The notes under the pieces were generated by a model. The model was not told the origin of the DNA, made no database searches, and worked only from the letters and a program-made list of their open reading frames with translations. Of a stretch of 64,000 nt of DNA, positions 1-9,200 are shown in pieces; within the stretch, counting starts at the first letter, position 1; each line of letters opens with the position of its first letter. This DNA is from Streptomyces sp. Je 1-79. Lineage in GTDB: Bacteria; Actinomycetota; Actinomycetes; Streptomycetales; Streptomycetaceae. Both the position numbers and the translations under genes were made by a program. Location: the NCBI RefSeq assembly GCF_025195125.1, contig NZ_JAMGSL010000001.1:478026-542025 (forward strand), given 5' to 3'.

Positions 1-2
1 AA

Positions 3-37
3 GGCGCCTGACGTGGATCCTTTCCACGTCAGGCGCC
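3..37 (-). terminator. Terminator of the aldehyde dehydrogenase gene
   Basis: A perfect inverted repeat has 15-nt arms at 3-17 and 23-37 and a 5-nt loop. It lies just beyond the stop codon of the leftward aldehyde dehydrogenase gene. There is no long U tract, which is usual for Streptomyces terminators. Confidence 0.8.
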
Positions 38-48
38 ACGCTCGCTCT

Positions 49-1572
49 CTAGAAGAAGCCGAGCTTCTTCGGCGAGTACGAGACCAGCAGATTCTTCGTC
101 TGCTGGTAGTGGTCCAGCATCATCTTGTGGGTCTCCCGGCCGATGCCCGACTGCTTGTAGCCGCCGAACGCCGCGTGCGCCGGGTACGCGTGGTAGCAGT
201 TCGTCCAGACTCGGCCCGCTTGGATCGCGCGGCCCGCGCGGTAGGCCGTGTTGGCGTCGCGGGTCCAGACGCCCGCGCCGAGGCCGTAGAGCGTGTCGTT
301 CGCCGTGCGGATCGCGTCGTCGAAGTCCGTGAACGAGGTGACCGCGACGACCGGGCCGAAGATCTCCTCCTGGAAGATCCGCATCCGGTTGTCGCCCTCG
401 AAGATCGTCGGCTGGACGTAGTAGCCGCCCGCCAGCTCGCCGTCGTACTCGATCCGCTGACCGCCCGTCAGGATCTTCGCGCCCTCCTGCTGCCCGATGT
501 CCAGGTACGAAAGGATCTTCTGGAGCTGGTCGTTGGAGGCCTGGGCGCCGATCATCGTCTCCGTGTCCAGCGGGTGGCCCGGCGCGATCCGTTCCGTGCG
601 GGCGACCGCCGCCTCCAGGAACTCGCTGTAGTGGCCCCGCTGGATCAGGGCGCGCGAGGGGCACGTGCACACCTCGCCCTGGTTGAGGGCGAACATCGTG
701 AAGCCCTCCAACGCCTTGTCGCGGAAGTCGTCGTCCGCCGCCCACACGTCGTCGAAGAAGATGTTCGGCGACTTGCCGCCCAGCTCCAGCGTCACCGGTT
801 TGATGTTCTCGGAGGCGTACTGCATGATCAGCCGGCCTGTCGTCGTCTCTCCCGTGAAGGCGACCTTCGCGACGCGCGGCGAGGAGGCGAGCGGCTTGCC
901 CGCCTCGACCCCGAAGCCGTTCACGATGTTGATCACGCCCGGCGGCAGCAGATCGGCGATCAGGCCCATCCAGAAGTGCACCGACGCCGGGGTCTGCTCG
1001 GCCGGCTTCAGGACCACCGCGTTGCCCGCCGCGAGCGCGGGAGCCAGCTTCCAGACCGCCATCAGGATCGGGAAGTTCCACGGGATGATCTGCGCGACCA
1101 CCCCGAGCGGCTCGTGGAAGTGGTACGCGACGGTGTCGTCGTCGATCTCGCTCAGCGCGCCCTCCTGGCCGCGCAACACCCCCGCGAAGTAGCGGAAGTG
1201 GTCGATCGCCAGCGGGATGTCGGCGGCCAGCGTCTCACGGACCGGCTTGCCGTTCTCCCAGCTCTCCGCGACCGCCAGCTCCTCCAGATGCGCCTCCATC
1301 CGGTCGGCGATCCGCAGGAGGACGTTCGACCGCTCGGTCGGCGCCGTACGGCCCCACGCCGGAGCCGCGGCATGGGCCGCGTCCAGGGCGCGCTCCACGT
1401 CCTCCGCGGTGCCGCGGGCGATCTCGGTGAAGGGACGGCCGTCGACCGGGCTCGGGTTCTCGAAGTACCGACCCCGGGCCGGAGCCACGTACTCACCACC
1501 GATCCAGTGATCGTAGCGGGCCTGGTACGACATGATCGCGCCCTCGGTACCGGGTGCGGCGTAACGGGTCAT
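49..1572 (-). CDS. exaC: NAD-dependent aldehyde dehydrogenase, ExaC type
   Basis: This 507-residue protein is a full-length class 3-like aldehyde dehydrogenase that oxidises acetaldehyde-type substrates to the acid with NAD+. The Rossmann segment IIPWNFP lies near residues 162-168, the general-base Glu of LELGGKSP at about 263, and the catalytic Cys in the GEVCTC motif at 302/304. The N-terminus ([11 protein letters not shown]) aligns with my recollection of Pseudomonas ExaC. I therefore take the second ATG (1572), which has GGGAGG about 8 nt upstream, rather than the ATG at 1578, which sits too close to it. It lies directly downstream of a GAF regulator on the same strand, and a strong hairpin follows. 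Confidence 0.93.
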   Translation of the reverse strand: MTRYAAPGTEGAIMSYQARYDHWIGGEYVAPARGRYFENPSPVDGRPFTEIARGTAEDVERALDAAHAAAPAWGRTAPTERSNVLLRIADRMEAHLEELAVAESWENGKPVRETLAADIPLAIDHFRYFAGVLRGQEGALSEIDDDTVAYHFHEPLGVVAQIIPWNFPILMAVWKLAPALAAGNAVVLKPAEQTPASVHFWMGLIADLLPPGVINIVNGFGVEAGKPLASSPRVAKVAFTGETTTGRLIMQYASENIKPVTLELGGKSPNIFFDDVWAADDDFRDKALEGFTMFALNQGEVCTCPSRALIQRGHYSEFLEAAVARTERIAPGHPLDTETMIGAQASNDQLQKILSYLDIGQQEGAKILTGGQRIEYDGELAGGYYVQPTIFEGDNRMRIFQEEIFGPVVAVTSFTDFDDAIRTANDTLYGLGAGVWTRDANTAYRAGRAIQAGRVWTNCYHAYPAHAAFGGYKQSGIGRETHKMMLDHYQQTKNLLVSYSPKKLGFF

Positions 1573-1617
1573 GGACATGGCCTCCCTCGGACCGCGCCGA
1601 CCGTCCCTGGCCGGCGC

Positions 1618-2910
1618 TCACCGCCGAGTGTGCGGAGCCGGACGTTGCAACCCCGTTGCGCCCGCCGACAGTTCGGCGTCCAGCGCCCGCAGTCGCGCCA
1701 GCACCGGCGGCCTGCCAGAAGCCGGAACCGCCTCCGACAGCGCGCGCCACATCTCCACGTCGTCCTCGCCCCACGCGCTGTACGTCCAGTCGGCGAGCAG
1801 CGCCGGATCGCGCCGGTCCACAAGCCCCGCCCGCAGCCGGTCCGCGAGCCGCTCCCGCAGCCGTACGACCCCGGGGGCGCGCGACGCGGGCAGCAGCGGA
1901 CCCGCGTAGTCGGCGAGCGCGGCCGACAGCGCCCCCGAGCCGAGGCGCCGGTCCACCGTGGCGAAGTCCGCGTCCACCGCCCCCGCCAGCCGGTACGGGC
2001 GCGAGCGCAGCAGCTCCCGGCCGAGCAGCCCGCGCAGCCGCGACAACTCGGCCCTCAGTGTGACGGGGGTGACCGACTCGTCCTCGTACAGCAGCGTCAT
2101 GAGCTCGTCCCCGCTCACCCCCTCGGGGCGATGGACCAGGACGACCAGGATCTCGCTGTGCCGGCGGCTGAGCCGCAGCCGGCGGCCGGCCACGGTCAGC
2201 ACCGCCTCGTCCCGGCCGAGCGCGGCGAGGCGGACCCGGTCCGCGGCCGGCGCGGGCGCCAGCAGGGCCAGCTGGGACTCCGCCGCCCGCGCCACGGCCT
2301 GTACGAACGCCAGACTGTGCGGATGCGCCAGCCGGTCCCCGCCGGTGATGTCCACCGCGCCGAGCAGCCGCCCGGTGTGCGGATCGTGTACGGGGGCGGC
2401 GGCACAGGTCCACGCCTGCACCGGCCGCTGGAAGTGCTCGGCGCTGAACACCTGGACCGGGCGGTCCACGGCGATCGCGGTCCCGGGTGCGTTCGTCCCG
2501 GCCACCGACTCCGACCAGCGTGCCCCGGCGACGAAGTTCATCTCCCGCGCCCGCCGCAGGGTTCCCGGATGGCCCTCCACCCACAGCATGCGGCCCGCCG
2601 CGTCGCAGACGGCCAGGAGATGTTCGCCGTCCGTCGCGTAGGTGCCCATCAGCTCACGGATCACCGGCATCGCGGCGGACAGGGGATGCTCCTCGCGATG
2701 CCCGGCCAGCTCGTCGTCGGCCAGCTCGACACGGGCCGCACCGTCCGGGCTGACCCGGGCCCGCGCCGACCGCCGCCACGACTCCGCGACCAGCGGCCGC
2801 ACCGGCGGGAGCTCCACCTGACCGCCGCTCGTGAACACCTCGTGCGCCCGCCGCAGCGCTCCGGTGTTCGGCTCCGTCGCCACCCACGCATCGCTCAACT
2901 CGGCCTCCAC
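1618..2910 (-). CDS. GAF-domain transcriptional regulator (AcoR-like, lacking AAA+)
   Basis: This 430-residue protein probably controls the adjacent aldehyde dehydrogenase gene. Residues about 75-225 form a GAF sensory domain with motifs typical of AcoR-like regulators (ARWSESVAGTNAPGTA). Residues about 230-300 look like a winged-helix DNA-binding unit (LRLSRRHSEILVVL, ELSRLRGLLG), followed by a less defined helical C-terminus. There is no sigma-54-interacting AAA+ domain, the usual state in actinobacteria. The gap to exaC is about 45 nt, so the two are probably co-transcribed. The ligand is unknown; an aldehyde or alcohol is the natural guess from context. Confidence 0.8.
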   Translation of the reverse strand: MEAELSDAWVATEPNTGALRRAHEVFTSGGQVELPPVRPLVAESWRRSARARVSPDGAARVELADDELAGHREEHPLSAAMPVIRELMGTYATDGEHLLAVCDAAGRMLWVEGHPGTLRRAREMNFVAGARWSESVAGTNAPGTAIAVDRPVQVFSAEHFQRPVQAWTCAAAPVHDPHTGRLLGAVDITGGDRLAHPHSLAFVQAVARAAESQLALLAPAPAADRVRLAALGRDEAVLTVAGRRLRLSRRHSEILVVLVHRPEGVSGDELMTLLYEDESVTPVTLRAELSRLRGLLGRELLRSRPYRLAGAVDADFATVDRRLGSGALSAALADYAGPLLPASRAPGVVRLRERLADRLRAGLVDRRDPALLADWTYSAWGEDDVEMWRALSEAVPASGRPPVLARLRALDAELSAGATGLQRPAPHTRR

Positions 2911-2916
2911 CTCACG

Positions 2917-3050
2917 GTCCCACGGCGGTCGCTTCCCCGGCCGCCGGTCCCACGGCGGTCGCCTTCCCGGCCGTGCCGGTCCACGGCGGTCGCTTCCCCG
3001 GCTGCCGTCCCCACGGCGGTCGCCTTCCGGCCGCGCCGGTCTGCGGCGGT
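2917..3050. repeat. Imperfect ~30-bp tandem repeats upstream of the GAF regulator
   Basis: The core CCACGGCGGTCG starts at 2920, 2950, 2981 and 3011, with a degenerate copy near 3041, separated by CTTCCCCGG-type segments. The period is 30-31 bp. The array sits between the regulator start and the folD leader. Frames through it are repetitive and low-complexity, and I see no ribosome-binding site, so I treat it as non-coding. Confidence 0.8.
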
Positions 3051-3210
3051 GGTCGTACCGTCGCCGGTCCCGCCTCGTCGTCCGTCCCGGCCGCCCCGCC
3101 GTCCTTCGTGGTCATCGTCGTGCGCGGGGAGGTCGCCGACAAGCGCCTGGACGCCCCGGCATGCGCGCGCTGTCCGGACACCGCCCCTGTGGCCGCGCGC
3201 AGGCCTCACG

Positions 3211-3216
3211 TAGAGT
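3211..3216 (+). promoter_or_regulatory. Putative -10 element of folD
   Basis: TAGAGT matches the housekeeping TANNNT pattern and lies a few nucleotides before the first paired bases of the riboswitch, so a start near 3221 would begin the aptamer. I see no convincing -35 element. Confidence 0.45.
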
Positions 3217-3221
3217 AGGGC

Positions 3222-3346
3222 TCGGGCCGTGACTGGCGCTTGAGGTGGATCACCACCGGGGAGCGGCCCCGCGGACACCGCGCACCCGCGCGGAACCGAC
3301 GCTGCCGTGCGCCTGGGCGATCACCCTGTCATCGACGACGCCCAGG
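3222..3346 (+). ncRNA. ZTP (pfl) riboswitch with Shine-Dalgarno sequestering helix
   Basis: The conserved 5' domain is present: GGGCCGUGACUGGCG at 3224-3238, a variable hairpin, and GGGGAGCGGCCC at 3258-3269, which closes P1. After a linker the 3' hairpin follows with the signature GCGCCUGGGCGA at 3309-3320. ZTP/ZMP riboswitches are known to sit upstream of folate and purine one-carbon genes, which fits folD. The aptamer segment CCTGGGCG (3312-3319) is exactly complementary to CGCCCAGG (3339-3346), which overlaps the Shine-Dalgarno AGGAG (3344-3348). This suggests a translational on-switch: ligand binding holds CCTGGGCG in the aptamer and frees the ribosome-binding site. Confidence 0.93.
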
Positions 3347-3353
3347 AGTGGCC

Positions 3354-4208
3354 ATGTCCACCAGCACCGCTTCCCTCATGGACGGCACCGCGCTCGCCCG
3401 GCGCACGGTCGAGGAGACCGCCGCCCGTGCAGCCGAGATCACCCGCCGCACCGGCGTCACGCCCTGCCTCGCCACGGTGCTCGTCGGCGAGGACCCCGCC
3501 TCCGTCACGTACGTGAAGATGAAGCAGAACCGCTGCGCGAAGGCCGGAATCCGCTCCCAGCACGTCGAGCTGCCCGCCGGGACGACGACCGAGGAGCTCG
3601 TCGCCGCGATCACCGCGCTCTCCCAGGACCCCGAGGTCCACGGGATCCTGCTCCAGCACCCGGTGGGCCCGCACATCGACGAGCGCGCGGCCTTCGAGGC
3701 GATCGCGCCCGAGAAGGACGTCGACGGCGTCACCATGGCCTCCTTCGCCGCCATGGGCTTCGGGCTGCCCGGCTTCGTCTCCTGTACGCCCGGCGGCATC
3801 ATGCGGCTGCTCGACGCGTACGACGTCGAGCTGAGCGGCAAGCGGGCCGTCGTCGTCGGCCGCTCCGCGATCCTCGGCAAGCCCGCCGGCCTGCTGCTGC
3901 TCGGCCGCGACGCCACCGTCACGTACTGCCACTCGCGCACCACCGAGCTCTCCTCGATCGTCCGCGAGGCCGACATCCTCGTGGCCGCCGTGGGCAAGCC
4001 CCGCTTCATCAAGGGCGAGGACATCAAGCCCGGCGCGGTCGTCGTCGACGCGGGCTACAACCCCGGCAACATCGGCGACGTCGACTTCGAGACCGCCGCC
4101 GAGCGCGCCTCCCTCATCACCCCCGTACCGGGCGGAGTCGGCCCCATGACGATCGCCGTACTCCTCGCGCAGACCGTCGAAGGCGCGGAGCGCCAGCTCG
4201 GCTTGTAG
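3354..4208 (+). CDS. folD: Bifunctional methylenetetrahydrofolate dehydrogenase / methenyltetrahydrofolate cyclohydrolase FolD
   Basis: This 284-residue protein interconverts 5,10-methylene-, 5,10-methenyl- and 10-formyl-tetrahydrofolate in the cytosol, supplying formyl groups for purine synthesis. The signatures are SVTYVKMKQNRC (catalytic Tyr/Lys), the ILLQHP segment, the NADP-binding GRSAILGKPAG, and the C-terminal PVPGGVGPMT. Length is typical. The ATG at 3354 has AGGAG 5 nt upstream; longer in-frame starts would run through the riboswitch and are rejected. Expression should respond to ZTP/ZMP, which accumulates when 10-formyl-THF is short. Confidence 0.97.
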   Translation: MSTSTASLMDGTALARRTVEETAARAAEITRRTGVTPCLATVLVGEDPASVTYVKMKQNRCAKAGIRSQHVELPAGTTTEELVAAITALSQDPEVHGILLQHPVGPHIDERAAFEAIAPEKDVDGVTMASFAAMGFGLPGFVSCTPGGIMRLLDAYDVELSGKRAVVVGRSAILGKPAGLLLLGRDATVTYCHSRTTELSSIVREADILVAAVGKPRFIKGEDIKPGAVVVDAGYNPGNIGDVDFETAAERASLITPVPGGVGPMTIAVLLAQTVEGAERQLGL

Positions 4209-4226
4209 CACACCGAGCGGCGGTGA

Positions 4227-4272
4227 ACGGCCCGTACAGGCACGGGAAGTGTCACAGTTCTGTACGGGCCGT
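4227..4272 (+). terminator. Inverted repeat after folD, probable terminator
   Basis: Arms ACGGCCCGTACA (4227-4238) and TGTACGGGCCGT (4261-4272) are perfectly complementary, with a 22-nt loop. The position 18 nt past the folD stop suggests termination. The long loop leaves an operator for the next gene as an alternative. Confidence 0.6.
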
Positions 4273-4329
4273 GCTTCAACTCGACGGCATACCCGGTGTG
4301 TCGGACCTTCCCGGGCGACCCTGAGCACC

Positions 4330-4980
4330 ATGTCCCCGTTCCTCGGTGAGCTGTCGTCGCCCCTTCGGTACCTCTTCGTGCCACTGCTGCTCCTGGTCGC
4401 GGCCGTCATGTTGACGTCCCGTCACGGAGGCGAGAGCCGGCTGTCCCAGAACTCCGGGACCTCGCAGAAGGGCGGGCCCGCGGCGCAGGGCGGGCCCGCG
4501 GCGCAGGGCGGGTCCGCCGCGTCGCGCGGGCAGACCGGATCGGACGAGGCGACCGTCGACGTCGCGCCGGCCGCGGGTGAACGGCTCGTACCGCAGGGCG
4601 GCACGACCAGCACCCCCGCCACCGTCGCGTACCAGCGGCTCAGGGCGGGGGAGTGCTTCGACATCGACCGTGCCGCTCCCGGCACCGTCGTACGGCGCGG
4701 CTGCGACCGGCCCCACGACGCCCAACTCGTCGCCGTGCTCCGGCTCGCCGGGGACCTCGGCAGCGACCGGGAGATACGGGACGCGGCCGCGGCCCTGTGC
4801 CGTGAGCCGCTGCGCCGCAAGGCCGCCGGGCAGCCGCCCGGCACGCGCTGGACCACGTTCGTGCAGTACCCGTACCGCTCCGGCTACCTCCTCGGCTCCG
4901 ACACCGTGGCCTGCAGCCTCGCGGCGTACAACGGCACCGGCGCCACCGCGCCCGGGAGGCTGACCGCGCCCCTGCTGTGA
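4330..4980 (+). CDS. Membrane-anchored septum-formation-domain protein
   Basis: This 216-residue protein has one N-terminal membrane segment (about 13-28) and an extracytoplasmic low-complexity linker made by an 18-bp tandem repeat (GGPAAQ units, about 48-65). A C-terminal domain follows with the LRAGECFDI, VRRGCDRPHDAQLVAVL and two later Cys signatures of the actinobacterial septum-formation family. That family is usually found in cell-envelope proteins; the precise role is unknown. The start is uncertain because the ribosome-binding site at 4330 is weak. An upstream GTG at 4249 falls inside the preceding inverted repeat and is less likely. Confidence 0.75.
   Translation: MSPFLGELSSPLRYLFVPLLLLVAAVMLTSRHGGESRLSQNSGTSQKGGPAAQGGPAAQGGSAASRGQTGSDEATVDVAPAAGERLVPQGGTTSTPATVAYQRLRAGECFDIDRAAPGTVVRRGCDRPHDAQLVAVLRLAGDLGSDREIRDAAAALCREPLRRKAAGQPPGTRWTTFVQYPYRSGYLLGSDTVACSLAAYNGTGATAPGRLTAPLL
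4471..4524 (+). repeat. 18-bp in-frame tandem repeat, three units
   Basis: Units at 4471-4488 and 4489-4506 are identical; a third at 4507-4524 is diverged. They encode the GGPAAQ linker of the septum-formation-domain protein. Confidence 0.85.
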
Positions 4981-4990
4981 TCCCCGACCG

Positions 4991-6286
4991 TCACAGCTCC
5001 TCCTCCCGCGCCGACAGGCACGCCAGCGCGGCGGCGGGGTCCTGGTCCGCGGAACCGGCGGGAACCCACTGGCCGCCCTCCTTGCGGAAGGGCCACCAGC
5101 GGCCGTCCTCTCCGCAGCGCAGCTGCGCCTCCGCGCCGACCACCGTCCAGCGCGCGGCCCCGGCCTGCCGCAGCACAGGCCGGTCGTCGTCCTCCCAGGC
5201 CTCCGCGAGTACCGCCTTCGCCCGGGCCAGCGCCTCGGGCCCCGGCGTCCACTCCTCCTCCAGTACGGAGAGGGCGGCAGCGCCCCCGAACCGCCACGCG
5301 CGCGTGGCCGCGTCCAGCTCCGCCCGACGCCGACCGGACCCCTCCGCGAGACGGGCCACGACCCACGAGGGCGCAGACCCCGCGGCCAGCCGCACCGTGT
5401 CCTGATGAAGCGTCAGGGGCGGTTCTGTCCCGACGCGTTCGCGACCGGGCGCGCTGAGCGCCTCGGCCAGCAACCGGTGGGCCCGGGCGGCCGCGTCCGC
5501 ACCGAGGAACTCCAGCGCCGCCGGATCGATCCCCGGCTCCGGCACCGTCTCGGTGTCCAGCGACGGCGGCTCGCCGGGCGCCGGGGCAAGCACCGGAGGG
5601 GGCGGCAGCGGGGGCAGGATGTCGCGCGCGGCGAACGCCTCCTCGGCCGGCACACCACCCACCGGCACGGCCTTCTCGGCGGCGGACTCCTCCGTGGCCG
5701 CCCGGGCGGCGCTGCGCTTCTCCAGAGCCTCCAGGAGGGCCCGCTCACCACGCCCGCGCATCAGCAGCAGCACGAACGGATCCTCGTCGAGCAGCCGCGC
5801 CACCTGATAGCAGAGCGCCGTCGTGTGCGGGCAGTGGTCCCAGGCCTCGCAGCCGCACTCGGGGTCCAGATCGCCGATGCCCGGCAGCAGTTCGAGCCCG
5901 GCCGCCGCCGCGTCCTCCACCAGGTGGGGCGGCATCTCACGGTCGAGCAGGGCCGCGATGTGCCCCGCGCTCTCCACCGCCAGGTCGATCAGCCGGTCCC
6001 AGTCGGCCTCCGACAGCTCCTGCAGGAGCACGTCGCTGCGGTACGAGGAGCCGTCACGGTCCTTGACCACCGCCGTGATCCGGCCGGGCCGCACTGACAC
6101 CGCGCCCACCGCGCCCGCCCTCGCCTGGCGCCTACCCCGCTTCAGCTGCTCGCCCTCGAGCGCCGTGTCCTCCAGGGCCTTCAGCCAGGCCCGCCCCCAC
6201 CAGGTCCGTGCGAAGGCCGAGCCGCGGGCGGGCGGCAGCGCCGCGAAGGTCCGCTCGTCGTCGTGTCCGTGTGCGTATCCGCTCAT
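4991..6286 (-). CDS. SWIM zinc-finger protein
   Basis: This 431-residue protein carries a SWIM motif of the CxCx(n)CxH form (CGCEAWDHCPH) near residue 145, expected to bind zinc and contact DNA or protein. The N-terminus (FARTWWGRAWLKALE) is typical of the actinobacterial SWIM family; the C-terminal half is Ala/Glu-rich and less conserved. Its start overlaps the stop of the upstream SNF2 helicase gene by 4 nt (ATGA), so the two are translationally coupled and probably act together in chromatin-like or DNA-repair remodelling. No pathway can be assigned from the sequence alone. Confidence 0.85.
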   Translation of the reverse strand: MSGYAHGHDDERTFAALPPARGSAFARTWWGRAWLKALEDTALEGEQLKRGRRQARAGAVGAVSVRPGRITAVVKDRDGSSYRSDVLLQELSEADWDRLIDLAVESAGHIAALLDREMPPHLVEDAAAAGLELLPGIGDLDPECGCEAWDHCPHTTALCYQVARLLDEDPFVLLLMRGRGERALLEALEKRSAARAATEESAAEKAVPVGGVPAEEAFAARDILPPLPPPPVLAPAPGEPPSLDTETVPEPGIDPAALEFLGADAAARAHRLLAEALSAPGRERVGTEPPLTLHQDTVRLAAGSAPSWVVARLAEGSGRRRAELDAATRAWRFGGAAALSVLEEEWTPGPEALARAKAVLAEAWEDDDRPVLRQAGAARWTVVGAEAQLRCGEDGRWWPFRKEGGQWVPAGSADQDPAAALACLSAREEEL

Positions 6287-9200
6287 CGCCCGTCATCCCC
6301 GTTCCTGTCGCCGGTGCCGGTGCGAGCGCCCCCGGATCTGTCTCTGTCCCCGTCTCCACGCAGCCGGACCAGATCCGCCAGCTCGGCATCCGTCAGTTCG
6401 GTCAGCGCCGCCTCGCCCGCGCCGAGCACGGAGTCGGCCAGCGCCCGCTTGCGCAGCAGCATCTCGGCGATCCGGTCCTCGATCGTGCCCTCGGCGATCA
6501 GCCGGTGGACCTGCACGGGCTGGGTCTGCCCGATCCGGTACGCACGGTCGGTGGCCTGGGCCTCCACGGCCGGGTTCCACCAGCGGTCGAAGTGCACGAC
6601 GTGCCCGGCCCGGGTGAGGTTGAGCCCCGTGCCCGCCGCCTTCAGCGACAGCAGGAAGACCGGTACCTCCCCGGCCTGGAACCGCGCGACCATCGCCTCG
6701 CGCTCGGCCACCGGGGTGCCCCCGTGCAGGAACTGCGTCCGCACGCCCCGTGCCGCCAGATGACGTTCCAGCAGCCGCGCCATCTGCACGTACTGCGTGA
6801 AGACGAGCACGCTCGCGTCCTCGGCGAGAATCGTGTCCAGGAGTTCGTCGAGCAGCTCCAGCTTGCCGGAACGGCCGTCGATCCGCGGCCGCTCCTCCTT
6901 CAGATACTGGGCGGGGTGGTTGCAGATCTGTTTGAGCCCGGTCAGCAGCTTCATCACCAGCCCGCGCCGCTCCATGCCGTCCGCCTCGGCGATCGCCGCG
7001 AGGGTCTCGCGCACCACCGCCTCGTAGAGACCCGCCTGCTCCTTGGTCAGGGAGACGGCCCGGTCGGTCTCGGTCTTCGGCGGCAGTTCGGGCGCGATGC
7101 CCGGGTCGGACTTGCGGCGGCGCAGCAGGAAGGGGCGGACCAGCGAGGCCAGGCGTTCGGCCGCGGCCGGATCCTCGCCACCCTCGACGGCGGATGCGTA
7201 GCGGGACCGGAAGGTGCCGAGCCGGCCGAGGAGGCCCGGTGTCGTCCAGTCGAGGATGGCCCACAGCTCGGAGAGGTTGTTCTCGACCGGGGTGCCGGAG
7301 AGCGCGACGCGCGCCTTGGCCCCGATGGTACGGAGCTGCCCGGCGGTGGCCGAGTACGGGTTCTTGACGTGCTGGGCCTCGTCCGCGACGACCATTCCCC
7401 AGGTCCGGGCGGCGAGCTGGTCGGTGTCCAGGCGCATCGTGCCGTACGTCGTGAGGACGAACTCGCCTTCGGCCAGGTTCTCCAGGCTGCGCGTCGGACC
7501 GTGGAACCGGCGTACGGGTGTGCCGGGTGCGAACCTCTCGATCTCCCTCTGCCAGTTGCCCATCAGTGAGGTCGGACAGACCACGAGGGTGGGCCCGGCC
7601 GTCGACGGCTCGCTCTGCCGGTGCAGATGGAGCGCGATGAGGGTGATGGTCTTGCCCAGACCCATGTCGTCGGCGAGACAGCCGCCGAGGCCGAGCGAGG
7701 TCATCCGGTGCAGCCAGTTGAGGCCGCGCAGCTGGTAGTCGCGGAGCGTCGCGGCGAGTGCGGTGGGCTGGGGCACCTCCTGGGGGCCGCCCTCCGGTTC
7801 GTCGAGGCGGGCACGCAACTGCTCCAGCCAGCCGGTCGCCCGGACCTCCACCTGTCGGCCGTCGACCTCGGTGGTCCCGGTGAGTACGGCGCCGAGTGCG
7901 TCGACGGGGGTGACCTTGCGGTCCTGGGCGGCGCGGGCACGGCGCACCTCCGCCGGGTCGACGAGGACCCACTGGTCGCGCAGCCGGACGAGCGGGCGTC
8001 CGGCCTCGGCGAGCTGGTCGAGTTCGGCGCGGGTGAGTTGCTGCTCACCGATGGCGAAACGCCAGTTGAAGGCGAGCAGGGCGTCGGCGTTGAGGAAGGA
8101 CGGCAGTGCGGAGGAGCGCCGGCCGAGCGAACCGATGCCCGTGTCGGTGTCGGCGTCGGTGCTGGTGCCGGTGCTCATGCTCGTGCTGGTGTCCGTGCCG
8201 GTACTGGTGCTGGTGTCGTCGCCGTCCGGCGGGCCGATCACCGCGCGGGCGGTGAGCCGGTGGGCCAGGTCGCGCGGCCAGTGGATCCGGACGCCCGTCG
8301 CGGTGAGCGATCGGGCCGCCTGGCCGAGCAGGTCGGTGACCTCGTCGTCGGCCAGTTCGACCGCGTCCGGGACGGCCGCCGAGAGCAGCGGCGTCAGTGG
8401 TGCCCAGGCACGGGCGGCGCGGCGCAGCGCGAGGAGGGCGTCCATGCGGGCCCGGGGTCCGAACGCCGCCCCTGCCGCGCCCGATCCGGCCCAGACCTCC
8501 GCCGCGTCCGCCACGAGTGTCGGGTCGGCGACGCTGTGGATCTGGAGCACGGCCCGGAAGCCGGGCGCCTCCCGTTCGCTCAGCCCGGGCAGCTCCAGGC
8601 GCAACGACAGCCGTACGCCCGCGTCATGGCCGGCCGCCACGTCCGCCGCCCAGGCCCGCTGTGCGGGCAGCTCCTGCGGCTCCTCGGCCGCGAAGGCCGG
8701 TCCGCCCGCGGCGAGCGGGGCGGCCGGGGTACGGGGGAGGCCGTCGACGACCGCGTCCACGAAGGCACGCAACAGGCCCTCGGGTTCGGGGAGGTACAGC
8801 GGCTCGTCTCCTGACGGAGGGCCGTCCGCCGGCAGCGGGCCGTCCACAGGTGGCTCGCCGACCCCGAGCAGCGGTACGGCGTGGGCGGTCGGCGGCATCG
8901 AGGCGGCGAGCGCCCGGAGTTCGGCCAGCTCCTCGGGGCCCAGGGGTCCGGCCCGCCACGCGTCCCGGTCGGTGGCCGTCAGGCCGGGCAGCAGCAGCCC
9001 CCGGGCCGCCAGATGCAGGGCGACGAGGGAGGCGGCGCCCCAGAACGCGGCCGCGGGCGAAGCCGAGTCGGAGAACCGGGCGCGAGTGAGGAGCGGCAGG
9101 GCGTCCCGTACGGGGAGCAGCACGGCCGGAACCGTCCGCGGACGCACGTCGTCGGCGACCACGGTCAGCCGGTCGTCCATCGGCGGAAGGTCGTCGGCGG

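Noticed and set aside
2917..3050. CRISPR-like array
   Set aside because: The repeats are contiguous and imperfect with no unique spacers, and there are no cas genes.
13..3213. A 1066-codon open frame opposite the aldehyde dehydrogenase and its regulator
   Set aside because: It mirrors two well-recognised genes, is dominated by Arg/Val/Pro/Gly as expected for an antisense GC-rich shadow, and has no ribosome-binding site or domain.
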